Assembly: GCF_030812855.1 (NCBI RefSeq)
Contig: NZ_JAUSTK010000016.1
Coordinates: 39,701 to 103,700 of the forward strand
Length of the DNA stretch: 64,000 bases
Source: Paenibacillus wynnii
GTDB lineage: Bacteria > Bacillota > Bacilli > Paenibacillales > Paenibacillaceae
Reading direction: 5' to 3'
In this document: positions 45,578-54,212 of the stretch, piece by piece
Layout of the letters: each line of letters begins with the position of its first letter
Numbering within the stretch: the first letter of the stretch is position 1
The notes under the pieces: model-generated
Databases searched by the model: none
What the model was told of the DNA's origin: nothing
What the model saw: the letters and a program-made list of their open reading frames with translations, nothing else
Program-made: the position numbers and the translations under genes

Positions 45578-45616
45578 AAAAAGATGCATTCCTACGGCTA
45601 AGGATTGCATCTTTTT
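45578..45616. terminator. Bidirectional terminator
   Basis: AAAAAGATGCA/TGCATCTTTTT, loop of 17 bases, upstream of the convergent HD gene end. Confidence 0.65.
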
Positions 45617-45676
45617 ATTCTCCAGAAATATTACATTCCTTCAATAGCGGGTTCTTCTATTTGTCGTAAGTTTATT

Positions 45677-46318
45677 TTAAAGAGCCAACGCCTCTTCAGT
45701 AATACGCTTTATATCAATCGATGAGATGCTTTCCTCATTCACCATATCCGGCAGAATCGTCTCTAAGAAATAATCCACACACTTCAAATTAATATTTTTG
45801 ATTTTGACTAAGGCATTACGGTACATAACCACAAATTCCTTCTCTGTATTACCTTTTTGAAGCTCCGAAAAGGCCTCGTACACTTGATCCATTTTATCGG
45901 CGACTTCCAAAATCAAACCTTCAATCGAATCATCCTTGCCCTCCCGCAATTGGTTGTAAAAGATGCTTTTGAACTCCTCGGGAATATGCTCTTTAATGAA
46001 GTTATTGATCATCCCTTCCTCGACCTGCTGGATCAAGGATCGAAGTTCCATTGAAGAATGCTTAACAGGTGTCTTGATATCGCCTATAAATATCTCACCG
46101 TAATCGTGGCTGCTCGTGATTTCATACAGCTTCTTCCAATCTATAGTCGCACCGTTTTTCTCTTCGATATCGGCCAGTGTTTTGGCGTATTGAACCACCT
46201 TCCAGGAATGAGCTGCTACAGTGTGCACTTCAAATTTGAACTTACCTGGACAGCGAAAAATCCTTTCCAATTCATTCAGAGATCGAAAATAAGTGTGAAT
46301 ACCCATTTGGTCCGCCAT
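45677..46318 (-). CDS. HD-domain phosphohydrolase (YfbR-like)
   Basis: 213 aa. Metal ligands of the HD fold: His in TVAAHSW (about 35), HD in SSHDYGEIFIGD (about 70), and Asp in EVADKMDQVYEA (about 140). YfbR proteins are 5'-nucleotidases of deoxynucleotides. The second ATG (46306) is better placed after the purine-rich sequence, so the first four residues are uncertain. Confidence 0.8.
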   Translation of the reverse strand: MADQMGIHTYFRSLNELERIFRCPGKFKFEVHTVAAHSWKVVQYAKTLADIEEKNGATIDWKKLYEITSSHDYGEIFIGDIKTPVKHSSMELRSLIQQVEEGMINNFIKEHIPEEFKSIFYNQLREGKDDSIEGLILEVADKMDQVYEAFSELQKGNTEKEFVVMYRNALVKIKNINLKCVDYFLETILPDMVNEESISSIDIKRITEEALAL

Positions 46319-46593
46319 CCTTTACTACGTAAATTTAAAAACTGGACATGATCCTAGTATATATTTGGAGTGTTAAATAGGGATTAACTTTGTGTAATCA
46401 AGTGATTTAGGTATCAATTCGTTGATTCCCCGCCTATTTGCCAGAGCATTCCCCGCCTCAGGTCGAGTTAATAAAACAGTCCTCAGCCTGTGTTGCCGAA
46501 CTCAGAAAGGTCTTACAATAAGTACATAGACAACGGATACGAGATAGACCAATAAATCAAACAGATTCATAACTAAGAGAGGAAGCGATTGAA
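46319..46593. other. Intergenic, promoter region of pspC-pspA
   Basis: No gene; nothing structured enough to call. Confidence 0.35.
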
Positions 46594-46812
46594 ATGAGAA
46601 AACTTTACCGTTCACAGAGAGATAAAAAAATTAGTGGATTATGCGGAGGATTGGCGGATTGGTTTGGTTTTGATGCAACGGTCATACGGCTTATTGCATT
46701 GATTGCTGCAATATTCAGCTTCGGGTCAGTCCTATTCTTTTACTTCATCGCCAGTATCCTTGTTCCGAAAGAGCCTATCGGCAGCTTCAATAGCGGCTTT
46801 GATTTCAATTAA
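46594..46812 (+). CDS. PspC-domain membrane protein
   Basis: 72 aa. The PspC motif RDKKISGLCGGLADWFG is followed by one or two membrane helices. Member of the envelope-stress (Psp) response; pairs with PspA 46 bases downstream. Confidence 0.88.
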   Translation: MRKLYRSQRDKKISGLCGGLADWFGFDATVIRLIALIAAIFSFGSVLFFYFIASILVPKEPIGSFNSGFDFN

Positions 46813-46858
46813 AACTATAGTCCATTAAAAATCGGCAAACATAAGAGGAGAGATTGGA

Positions 46859-47551
46859 ATGAGTATATTCAATAGAATTGCAACTTTGACAAAGGCAGCC
46901 TTACACGAGGGTTTGAACAAATTGGAGGATCCTATGCTGCTGACCGGACAATATTTAAGGGATTTGGAAGAGGAAATCTCTACTGCGGAGCGTAATGAGC
47001 GCGACCTCAAAGTAGCAGCCACTGTATTGGAGCGTCGCAAGCACGAATATCAGTTGATGGCGGAACAGAGCGAGATTCTAGCCGTTCAAGCGATAGAGCA
47101 AGGTAACGAGCCGGAAGCCAAGCTTGCTGTTCAAGCCAAGCTGAAGTTCATGGAGAGTGAGCAGGAATGTACAGCTGGTCTGGAAGAAACCCGGCATACC
47201 CTCTCCACTCTTGAGATTAACATCCGAAATGCCAAGGAAGAGAGAACTCGCCTTAAAGCCAAAAGAGAAGAACTGGCCGCCCGTGCTCGTCAAGCCAAAG
47301 AAACACTTCATAAGACTTCACGGAACATTGGACAGGATCCGAGTAAAGGGAACTACGGGCATACCCTAAATACCGGTGAAACGTCCCGCGGCTTTGAACG
47401 GATGGAAGAGAAAATTACAGAATTAGAGACTCATGCAGAAAACTCTCAACGGAATTCCCACTCCCCTTCGTATCCTGCGGTCGATCCAAGCCTGAACACA
47501 GCTGTAGAGGCCGAAATGGCCCGTCTTCGCAGCCTTAATAACGGGAAATAA
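46859..47551 (+). CDS. PspA/IM30-family protein
   Basis: 230 aa, almost entirely coiled coil (about 20-150), beginning FNRIATLTKAALHEGLNKLEDP as in PspA/Vipp1. Peripheral membrane protein that protects membranes under stress. The C-terminal 60 residues are low-complexity. Confidence 0.88.
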   Translation: MSIFNRIATLTKAALHEGLNKLEDPMLLTGQYLRDLEEEISTAERNERDLKVAATVLERRKHEYQLMAEQSEILAVQAIEQGNEPEAKLAVQAKLKFMESEQECTAGLEETRHTLSTLEINIRNAKEERTRLKAKREELAARARQAKETLHKTSRNIGQDPSKGNYGHTLNTGETSRGFERMEEKITELETHAENSQRNSHSPSYPAVDPSLNTAVEAEMARLRSLNNGK

Positions 47552-47556
47552 CATTC

Positions 47557-47610
47557 TAAAAGGGGCTGATCCAAAAGCCATTAAATGACTACATGGATCA
47601 GCCTTCCTTT
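47557..47610 (+). terminator. Terminator after pspA
   Basis: GGGGCTGATCCA and TGGATCAGCC(TT)CC pair across a 20-base loop, ending in TTTC. Overlaps the broken TerD gene on the other strand. Confidence 0.55.
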
Positions 47611-48173
47611 CAACCGTTCAACCACTTCCTGCACAGTTCCGTTATTATATAAATTTCTCATAGAACCGGTGATATCCAGGACTATGCCAACCCTTGCAGT
47701 TACTCCTGTCAATTCCTTCTTTTCCAGCGTGAATTGTACGATTCTTTTTCTTAAATCAATGGAAGGTAGAATTGGTATTTGTTTCTCTGGAATGTAACCT
47801 GAGATCATAGCGGCCTCAGCTGTTGTAGCCACCTCTGTCGATACTCCTTGCATAATGCTTCTAGTCCCCCATTGAAACCACTACCTATAGCATTAAACTT
47901 CCACTCATCACCATAGCGATATAACTCACCCACCACAATAGCTGTCTCTTTGGTAAGATCGGAGCCGTAATCGAAACGAAACAGTTCTTCCCCGTTATTA
48001 CCATTCAAAAACATAGGATTTCCATAAAAAATAAAATTCTCATCACGCTCGCAAACATTCTGCTCCGACAGCAAAAAAGCAGCAGCATCAATGCCTATTT
48101 CAGTATTTGCTGTTTGCCATCCAAAGTTCAATTTGAGGTTTACTATAGATCTGCACTCTATCATCTCCTTCAT
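47581..48173 (-). pseudogene. TerD - von Willebrand A gene, frameshifted and truncated
   Basis: The first frame (48173-47805) is a TerD-type domain (GIDAAAFLLSEQ, GDEWKFNAIGSGFNGGLEALC). Next to 'LCKEY' it shifts by one base into a frame continuing GVSTEVATT...and a vWA start, VGIVLDITGSMRNLY with the MIDAS DxTGSM, which ends prematurely at 47581. Family members carry both domains in one protein of about 400 aa. Confidence 0.8.
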
Positions 48174-48235
48174 TGTCTTTAACCTCTCACTACTTTAATA
48201 TGAATATATAGAAAAGAAAGATAAGGGGCTTACAT

Positions 48236-48868
48236 ATGGACTTTACAGCAATAGACTTTGAAACAGCGAACTCCAGTCGCTCAAGCGCGTGCGCTTTGGG
48301 GATTGTTGAAGTTAAAGCGGGTAAGATTTGGGCAGAGCACAATTGGCTGATTGATCCGCAACAGCATTTTGACGGGATGAATATCGCAGTACACGGAATC
48401 ACTCCCTCAATGGTCCGAGGCAAACCTACCTTCAGTGAACTTTGGCATTCGATAGAACCCCTTCTTAAAGGACAAATCGTCGTGGCACACAACGCCTCTT
48501 TTGATATGAGTGTTCTGCGATATTGCTTAGATGGGGCTTCGCTCGACTACCCTGATTTTCAGTATTTGTGCACCTATTTATTAGGCAAAAAAATACTGCA
48601 GAATCTGTCTTCCCACAAGCTAAATGTAATATCTGATCATTTTGGGATTAGGCTGAAGCATCATGATGCTTTGGACGATGCCCGCGCTTCAGCTGCTATT
48701 CTATTAAAACTTATGGAATTAGAAGAACACTCTGATCCCTTACAGCTATCCAGCATTCACGGATATAACAGCGGAAAGATGTATGCCGGCGGTTACACTC
48801 CATTTACATCTACAGTTAAAAAATCTAGAAAGAAGCCTGCTACAAGATCCAGCAGACTTTCAATCTAA
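48236..48868 (+). CDS. DnaQ-like 3'-5' exonuclease
   Basis: 210 aa. ExoI motif DFETA (about 7), ExoII HNASFDMSVL (about 85), ExoIII HHDALDDARA (about 145), all DEDDh residues present. Domain ends near residue 165, followed by a basic tail (KKSRKKPATRSSRL). Proofreading-like or RNA-processing exonuclease; substrate not determined. Confidence 0.88.
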   Translation: MDFTAIDFETANSSRSSACALGIVEVKAGKIWAEHNWLIDPQQHFDGMNIAVHGITPSMVRGKPTFSELWHSIEPLLKGQIVVAHNASFDMSVLRYCLDGASLDYPDFQYLCTYLLGKKILQNLSSHKLNVISDHFGIRLKHHDALDDARASAAILLKLMELEEHSDPLQLSSIHGYNSGKMYAGGYTPFTSTVKKSRKKPATRSSRLSI

Positions 48869-48906
48869 TTACGCTTAAATAATGAACTCTCTATTATTTC
48901 TACTCC

Positions 48907-49863
48907 TCAAATTTTTAATCGGTAAACCGCCTTATTCTCCAACCCCCTAATAAAAGGCGTCCATTCCTCAGTTTCAGGGGTGGTATCCAACGCATCCTCA
49001 ACCATCTGAAGTTTAGCGTCCATAGCATCAATATGATGCAGCGCCACTGCTTCAGCTGTTTGCGGTTGTACGGGACTACCCCATTCCCCAAGATTGTGGT
49101 GTGATAAGACCAAATGCTGTAAAGCCAGCACCTTTTCAGATCCTAAATCAATATCGGAACGAATAGCTGCCTCCGTAATCCAGTTAGAGGCCATGGAAAT
49201 ATGACCGATCAGTTTCCCCTGAACACTGTATTCGGAGACGATGCCCAGCTGGGAGATCATTTCCTCCGGTTTGGCGATATCATGCAGGATTATTCCTGCC
49301 TTCATCAAGTCCGGGTTCAGAAAAGGACGCTGTTTGCAGAGAAACTCACCAATCTCTAGCATGCGCACCATATGATAAGCAAGTCCGGCAAAATAAGCAT
49401 GGTGATGGGTTTTAGCGGCCGGATAATGCATCAGCTTCTCTTCTACCTTACCAACACAGAATGAAACAATCGTGGATATTTCTTGATCTGTAATACTTGC
49501 CATAACCATTTTAATTGTATGAATGAGATCTACAGGCCGGATAGGGGCAGAGCGGATAAAGTCTGTTAAAGCCACTCCATCGGACTCTATAACCAGTCTC
49601 ATTTTTGAAATCTTGATCTGCAATTTTTCACGGTAAGTATGAGCTGTACCTTGTACCTTTACAAGCGCCATCGGGAAGAAGGTTTCTTTATCCGTAGTAC
49701 TTACGTCCCAAAATTTAGCAGATAACTGCCCACTCGAATCCCCTAATACAATATCAAAATAATCCTTTTGAGGAGTACCATTCGTTTGTTTAATTGCCAG
49801 CTCCCGCAGTAGATAAAAACCGACAAAATCGTCCTGTGGCGCTAGCTGCTTGATTTGTGTCAT
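48907..49863 (-). CDS. yhaM: YhaM-like 3'-5' exoribonuclease (OB - HD)
   Basis: 318 aa from ATG 49863, six bases after GGAGG; a 20-residue upstream extension (to 49923) lacks a site. N-terminal OB domain (DIVLGDSSGQLSAKFWD), then HD domain with HHHAYFAGLAYH, HDIAKPEE and LSHH. Matches the YhaM/CbF family of processive RNA/DNA exonucleases. Confidence 0.85.
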   Translation of the reverse strand: MTQIKQLAPQDDFVGFYLLRELAIKQTNGTPQKDYFDIVLGDSSGQLSAKFWDVSTTDKETFFPMALVKVQGTAHTYREKLQIKISKMRLVIESDGVALTDFIRSAPIRPVDLIHTIKMVMASITDQEISTIVSFCVGKVEEKLMHYPAAKTHHHAYFAGLAYHMVRMLEIGEFLCKQRPFLNPDLMKAGIILHDIAKPEEMISQLGIVSEYSVQGKLIGHISMASNWITEAAIRSDIDLGSEKVLALQHLVLSHHNLGEWGSPVQPQTAEAVALHHIDAMDAKLQMVEDALDTTPETEEWTPFIRGLENKAVYRLKI

Positions 49864-49985
49864 GTTGAGCCTCCTATAGATAACAGGTTGGAAACCTGTC
49901 TTTGTATATGTAACTTTTGACACCTACCTCAAAAATCCCTTTAATTCACCAGATTATCTTAACTGTAGAAGCCTTCCTCTGCAGA

Positions 49986-50032
49986 AAAGGGGTCATCCTC
50001 CAGTCATTTTCATGACCTTTGGACAACCCCTT
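49986..50032 (-). terminator. Terminator of the FMN-binding protein gene
   Basis: AAGGGGT/ACCCCTT stem with inner GTCAT/ATGAC, followed by TTTTC on the minus strand. Confidence 0.6.
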
Positions 50033-50056
50033 ATACTTTAAGGCTTAATTTATTGA

Positions 50057-52267
50057 TTATTTACCTGCTGATTCAAGAGCCGCTTTAATTGCTTCTACAA
50101 CTTTAGCAGATACAATCTTCTCAGCATCGTTGGTACCAAATGCTGTTGGTTTGTATCCATATTTATGCATGATGCCATAAGTTGTGCCTTCAATTTCATT
50201 CTTAACTGCTTTTTCAGCCTCTAACAATTGATCAGCAGTTTTAACTTTACCTGCAGCATCAAGATAGTACACAACCATGTTCGTTGGAACACCATTTTTA
50301 ACAGTTACCATTACATCTACAGATTTATCTGCACTCACACCGATGAAGATACCGTTGTAGTAAGCAGCTTTGTCTGTTTCTACGATTTGTGCTTTTCCAA
50401 AGGCTCTGTCAACAGCGGCTTTCAATGCAGTGCTGCTGCTAGTAGCGCCGGAAATAGCATCTACATTTTGAGCTTCTTCTCTAGTTCCAGCAGCCATGAA
50501 GCTTGCAGTAAGCTGTGGAATAGCTTTTACTACTTCTGGGTAAGCTTTTGAGCCTAAATCTACAAGGTTCATACCTACACGTTGTAGAACTACATCTACA
50601 ATCTTACCATTACGCAGTGTTACATCAGCTCTGTTTGTTCCTTTATCATAAGCATTACCAAATGATGTGAAAGTACCGTCTTTATATTCACCTTGTAGCT
50701 TGGATGCATTTGTCATAGCGTCAACCATAGCTGCTTTTACTGCTGTTGACAATGCTGTTTGATCAGCAATTTCAGAGATATTAACGCCATTTGCAAGCAA
50801 ATCAGCTGTTACTTTTGCTACGAAATCCTTTTGTCCAGGGGACAATTTGTCTTCAGCAATCAGCTTCTTGTCAGCTCCGAACAAGCTAACTTTAACAGCA
50901 GTTACTTTATCAGATGCAATATCAACCAACAAGAAAACTTTAGATTGGTTGTCAACGCCGGCAAATTTACCATCAAAATATTGACCTGCAGTTGGAACCT
51001 TCAATGCTTTTTCGAATGCTCTTTCTACAGCTTCATTCCAGCTGTGGCTACTTTCAGTAGCACCGGAGATTCCATCTACCTTCTCATCATAGTTAGCGAA
51101 GAAAGATCCATTTGCAAGAAATTTAGCAGTCATTGGAGCATATGCTTTAACTACTCCAGCATAAGCTGTTGTGCCTCTGTCGATCAGGTTTGTTCCCAAT
51201 CTGAGCAGTTTTACATCAACCAGCTTGCCGTTACGGATAATAATGTCAGCTCTTTCTACGCCAACACTTCTTGCCGTTCCGTATGCAGAGTAGAAACCAT
51301 CTACATAAGTCGGTTTATTATCAATTGTAGCGTTTTGCTGTGCATCCCAGAAAGCTTTTACAGCAGCTTTGAAATCAGCTTCCAGACCTGAAGTAGCTAC
51401 TGCGGCAACGCCGTTAGCCAACAGTTGTGGTTTAATTGCTGCAATTGCTGCAGTTTGTGCTGCAGTGTATGTCTTCTCATCAACGAAACTTCCTGTAGCG
51501 GTCATTGGGTATACTTTAACGTCTGTCAGCTGGTTAGCTGCATAGGTTACGTATACTGCATATTTACCTTCTGGATCTACACCCATGTGTTCGCCATCAA
51601 AGTAAACTGCGCTAGCAGGTTTAACTTTCAATGCTCTTTCAAAAGCTCTGTCAACCGACAGTTTCCAGCCTTCGCTTGAACGTGTTGCACCGGATACAGC
51701 ATCAACTGCAGCGGCTTGTTCTCTTGTTTTACCAACCAATCTTGATTCCATCAAACCGTAAGCCTGCCATACATTTTGGTAGTTGGTACGGGCTTCGTTA
51801 TCGATAAGCTTAGGATTAGTTCTCATAAATTCAACGCTTGCAATCTTACCATCTTTAATGGTTACTTTAGCGCCTTCAGTACCTTTAGAATAAGCATTGC
51901 CGTAAGCAACATAAACTCCATCTTGGTATACGCTTGCTTTAACAGTTACAGGTTTTGCTGTTGCGACAGGTTTCGCTGTTGCTGCAGGTTTTACAGCTGG
52001 TTTTACAGCTGGTTTAGCAGTTGGTTTTACTGTTGCTTTTGCTGTTGGCTTTGCCGTTGGCTTTGCTGTTGGCTTAGCAGTTGGCTTTGCTGTTGGTTTT
52101 GCTGTTGGCTTTGCTGCTGGTTTAGCTGTTGCAGCTGGTGCTTCCTCGGAAGCAGCAGATACCGCATCAACCTTCAGGTTCAAAGCTGGTGCATTGATCG
52201 TAAACGCGATCGGTGACAACAATAATGCGGCGGAAATAGTCAATGAAATAAACTTTTTGTTTTTCAA
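50057..52267 (-). CDS. Secreted protein with three FMN-binding domains
   Basis: 736 aa. Signal peptide (about 1-38), then a Pro/Thr/Ala/Lys repeat linker (about 44-110, PTAK units) suited to spanning the wall. Three FMN_bind modules of about 200 residues follow, each with a flavin attachment-type motif: DAVSGATRSS, DGISGATESS, DAISGATSSS (covalent FMN through Thr). Each module also has a partner domain (YFDGEHMGVDPEGKY type). Flavin attachment would need an ApbE transferase, not in this window. Comparable proteins (PplA) serve extracellular electron transfer; that role is likely but inferred. Single gene. Confidence 0.85.
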   Translation of the reverse strand: MKNKKFISLTISAALLLSPIAFTINAPALNLKVDAVSAASEEAPAATAKPAAKPTAKPTAKPTAKPTAKPTAKPTAKATVKPTAKPAVKPAVKPAATAKPVATAKPVTVKASVYQDGVYVAYGNAYSKGTEGAKVTIKDGKIASVEFMRTNPKLIDNEARTNYQNVWQAYGLMESRLVGKTREQAAAVDAVSGATRSSEGWKLSVDRAFERALKVKPASAVYFDGEHMGVDPEGKYAVYVTYAANQLTDVKVYPMTATGSFVDEKTYTAAQTAAIAAIKPQLLANGVAAVATSGLEADFKAAVKAFWDAQQNATIDNKPTYVDGFYSAYGTARSVGVERADIIIRNGKLVDVKLLRLGTNLIDRGTTAYAGVVKAYAPMTAKFLANGSFFANYDEKVDGISGATESSHSWNEAVERAFEKALKVPTAGQYFDGKFAGVDNQSKVFLLVDIASDKVTAVKVSLFGADKKLIAEDKLSPGQKDFVAKVTADLLANGVNISEIADQTALSTAVKAAMVDAMTNASKLQGEYKDGTFTSFGNAYDKGTNRADVTLRNGKIVDVVLQRVGMNLVDLGSKAYPEVVKAIPQLTASFMAAGTREEAQNVDAISGATSSSTALKAAVDRAFGKAQIVETDKAAYYNGIFIGVSADKSVDVMVTVKNGVPTNMVVYYLDAAGKVKTADQLLEAEKAVKNEIEGTTYGIMHKYGYKPTAFGTNDAEKIVSAKVVEAIKAALESAGK

Positions 52268-52808
52268 TCTGTATTCTCCTTTACCAATTCCCCAGTTTTA
52301 TGTAGCATTTTGACAAGTGAATCCTTCGCAAGTGTGATATACTTCCCTTCTCATGAAGAACCTGTTGTCTCTTCACAAGAGGTCATCCCCCCTCTCGCTC
52401 CTCATCTACACTGAATAATTAAGTTTACCAAAAAATGTATACCCGTTTTTCCTTATTAGTTAGACTGTAAATCTTCCTATTAAAGGTGAATTAATTCACA
52501 TAAAAAGATGTCGACATTTTTACCAGTATTTTCAGCTTGATATTATCAAACTTTTTAAGTTCTTTTCTGTATATTAAATCACACCCCCTATAATAAAAAT
52601 CACTATTTACCATTTTACACCACATTCGCATGTCATTACCTAATCAATGCTTTTTCATGTCGAATCAAGTGACCGGCGAGCGGGAAAATAATCTTTCTTC
52701 CATTACCCAAGCAATCCTGCGGTGAGATTCTCGCTAGTCACTCGGCCGGTCATTTTAGAAGTGTGGTCAGGGTCAAAGTTAAGGAGGGAAATGTATAAAT
52801 AGCTAGTC
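52268..52808. other. Upstream region of the FMN-binding protein gene
   Basis: About 540 bases without a gene. It includes the palindrome at 52537-52549 and, at about 52669-52755, a long G+C-rich inverted repeat (AGTGACCGGC...GGCCGGTCATT), a likely terminator of the gene at 52809. Confidence 0.45.
52537..52549. promoter_or_regulatory. Palindrome TTGATATTATCAA
   Basis: Perfect 13-bp palindrome 270 bases upstream of the FMN-binding protein gene. It recalls the TGATAAT...ATTATCA pattern of Fur-family boxes, so iron or redox control is possible; not demonstrable here. Confidence 0.3.
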
Positions 52809-53261
52809 TTATGCTGTCAGTTGTCTATATTTATTAGTCAGCTCCTGAAACCACTGTTTGTCCTGAAGAGCCAGCGCGAAATCAATTAACTCTGTAATCT
52901 CACTTTTTTGCAGTTCCGGTGAGTCATTAAAACTAATCTCTGCACTTGCTGCAGCAGCCCCTTCTGAGCCTTCTGTGAAATCAAAGGAAAAGTGGAGCTT
53001 AATATCGCTCTCCATAAACTCGTTACGAAGGAAATACAGAATCTCGCACATGAGTACGGGTCTGATCTGGTTGTCAAAAACACAGTCCATTACCTTTGCC
53101 CAATAATGCTGATTCGTGAGGTGTAACTTATCATTCGTTAAGAGATATTTCTCTCCCTGAAAATCATTGACGAAATTTAGCTCCAGCGGCTCCATTTTAA
53201 ATATACCGGCGATTTGCTTCTTGGCAATATTCACAATGTCTTGCGTTTCTAATTTAATCAT
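52809..53261 (-). CDS. Hypothetical protein
   Basis: 150 aa, acidic, mixed helix and strand (HFSFDFTEGSEGAAAASAEI), no membrane segment. Clear start after a GAGAG-like site and its own downstream hairpin. No family recognised. Confidence 0.6.
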   Translation of the reverse strand: MIKLETQDIVNIAKKQIAGIFKMEPLELNFVNDFQGEKYLLTNDKLHLTNQHYWAKVMDCVFDNQIRPVLMCEILYFLRNEFMESDIKLHFSFDFTEGSEGAAAASAEISFNDSPELQKSEITELIDFALALQDKQWFQELTNKYRQLTA

Positions 53262-53449
53262 CTCTCAAGCACCTCATCCCTCTTATTTGGACTTTCAGTA
53301 ACTTCGCAGCTTCTGCAATAATGCTACTAATTTTTAATTAATTTAAAGTTAATATCGTCATCTTACTATACTTTGTTTATAGCTTTATATAAATTTCTCA
53401 AAAAAAGTGATTCAAATTCTGTAAATTTGTTTAATTTATGTCCTGCAAT

Positions 53450-53500
53450 AAAAAAAGACTGTTCTGAGTGTTAAAAACACCTCAAAACAGTCTAGTTTAT
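53450..53500. terminator. Terminator-like hairpin
   Basis: AGACTGTTcTGAG/CTCAaAACAGTCT with A-run before and TAGTTTAT after. Confidence 0.5.
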
Positions 53501-53644
53501 AGAACTATATAAATTGTACTTAAGATTTACTCCTTGGGTGTATGGTAGTGTGTTAGCAACTACGATGAATGTGTAGACTTCGAGCATCTATCCGCGACAA
53601 ATACGGCAAATCGTCTACCTACTTGGGTTTCAAAACTATATATA

Positions 53645-53828
53645 GTTGCAGAACTTACACTTATAGTTCTCCCTTAGCACACTTTAGGGGGTTTAATTGC
53701 ACTTTATACACTTATTTTTGGGTATTCCGGGGTTTATCCGGCATATTCGTGTTTTTAGTTGCACAAAGTACACCTATCCATTCATCCGAGCGCCAAAAGC
53801 TAGAAATAAGTGTATAAAATACATCTAT
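53645..53828. repeat. Short interspersed repeats (TTGCA-n-ACACTTAT units)
   Basis: GTTGCAGAACTTACACTTAT (53645), ATTGCACTTTATACACTTAT (53696) and GTTGCACAAAGTACACCTAT (53758) are direct repeats. A fourth copy is inverted (53804-53828), making a perfect 15-bp inverted repeat with 53703-53717. No gene in this stretch. Confidence 0.6.
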
Positions 53829-53962
53829 TACTCTGACTACCTCCGAGTTTTCGGTAGGATCAAGAAGTTTTTGTATGAGAGTAGAAAGTAGTTTCTCGGG
53901 TGTTGTTTGTAGGTGTGGTTGTAGTTTGAGGCGGGAGAACCCCACCCCAAACTACAAGGGAA

Positions 53963-54127
53963 TTAGGCTGTTTCTTCCCGCCCTTCCCGCACCGGGTATC
54001 GCGCTTCAAACATCTCGTTTAGTTTCTTCCTTACCTCTAAATCACCGAAGCCGCGAATCACCCGTTCGCCAAAACGTTCATTGTACTCTATTACCTCAAG
54101 ATAGACGATTTTCTCTGCCCAACCCGA
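53963..54127 (-). pseudogene. C-terminal gene remnant
   Basis: 54 minus-strand codons without start (WAEKIVYLEVIEYNERFGER ... RKKLNEMFEARY) preceded by a stop. A G+C-rich hairpin at about 53916-53959 follows as terminator. Family not recognised. Confidence 0.4.
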
Positions 54128-54212
54128 TTAAACGAATGAACAAAGAAATTCGAAAGCGCCTGAAACCTATGAACAGTCTCACCAATATGGATGTTAAGTT
54201 CAGCTTATATAA

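Noticed and set aside
51950..52140. Tandem repeat as a CRISPR or minisatellite
   Set aside because: Periodic PTAK codons of the linker explain it; there are no unique spacers.
50057..52267. Long plus-strand frames opposite the FMN-binding gene (Cys/Ser/Trp-rich)
   Set aside because: They are antisense shadows of the repetitive Ala/Lys/Pro coding sequence.
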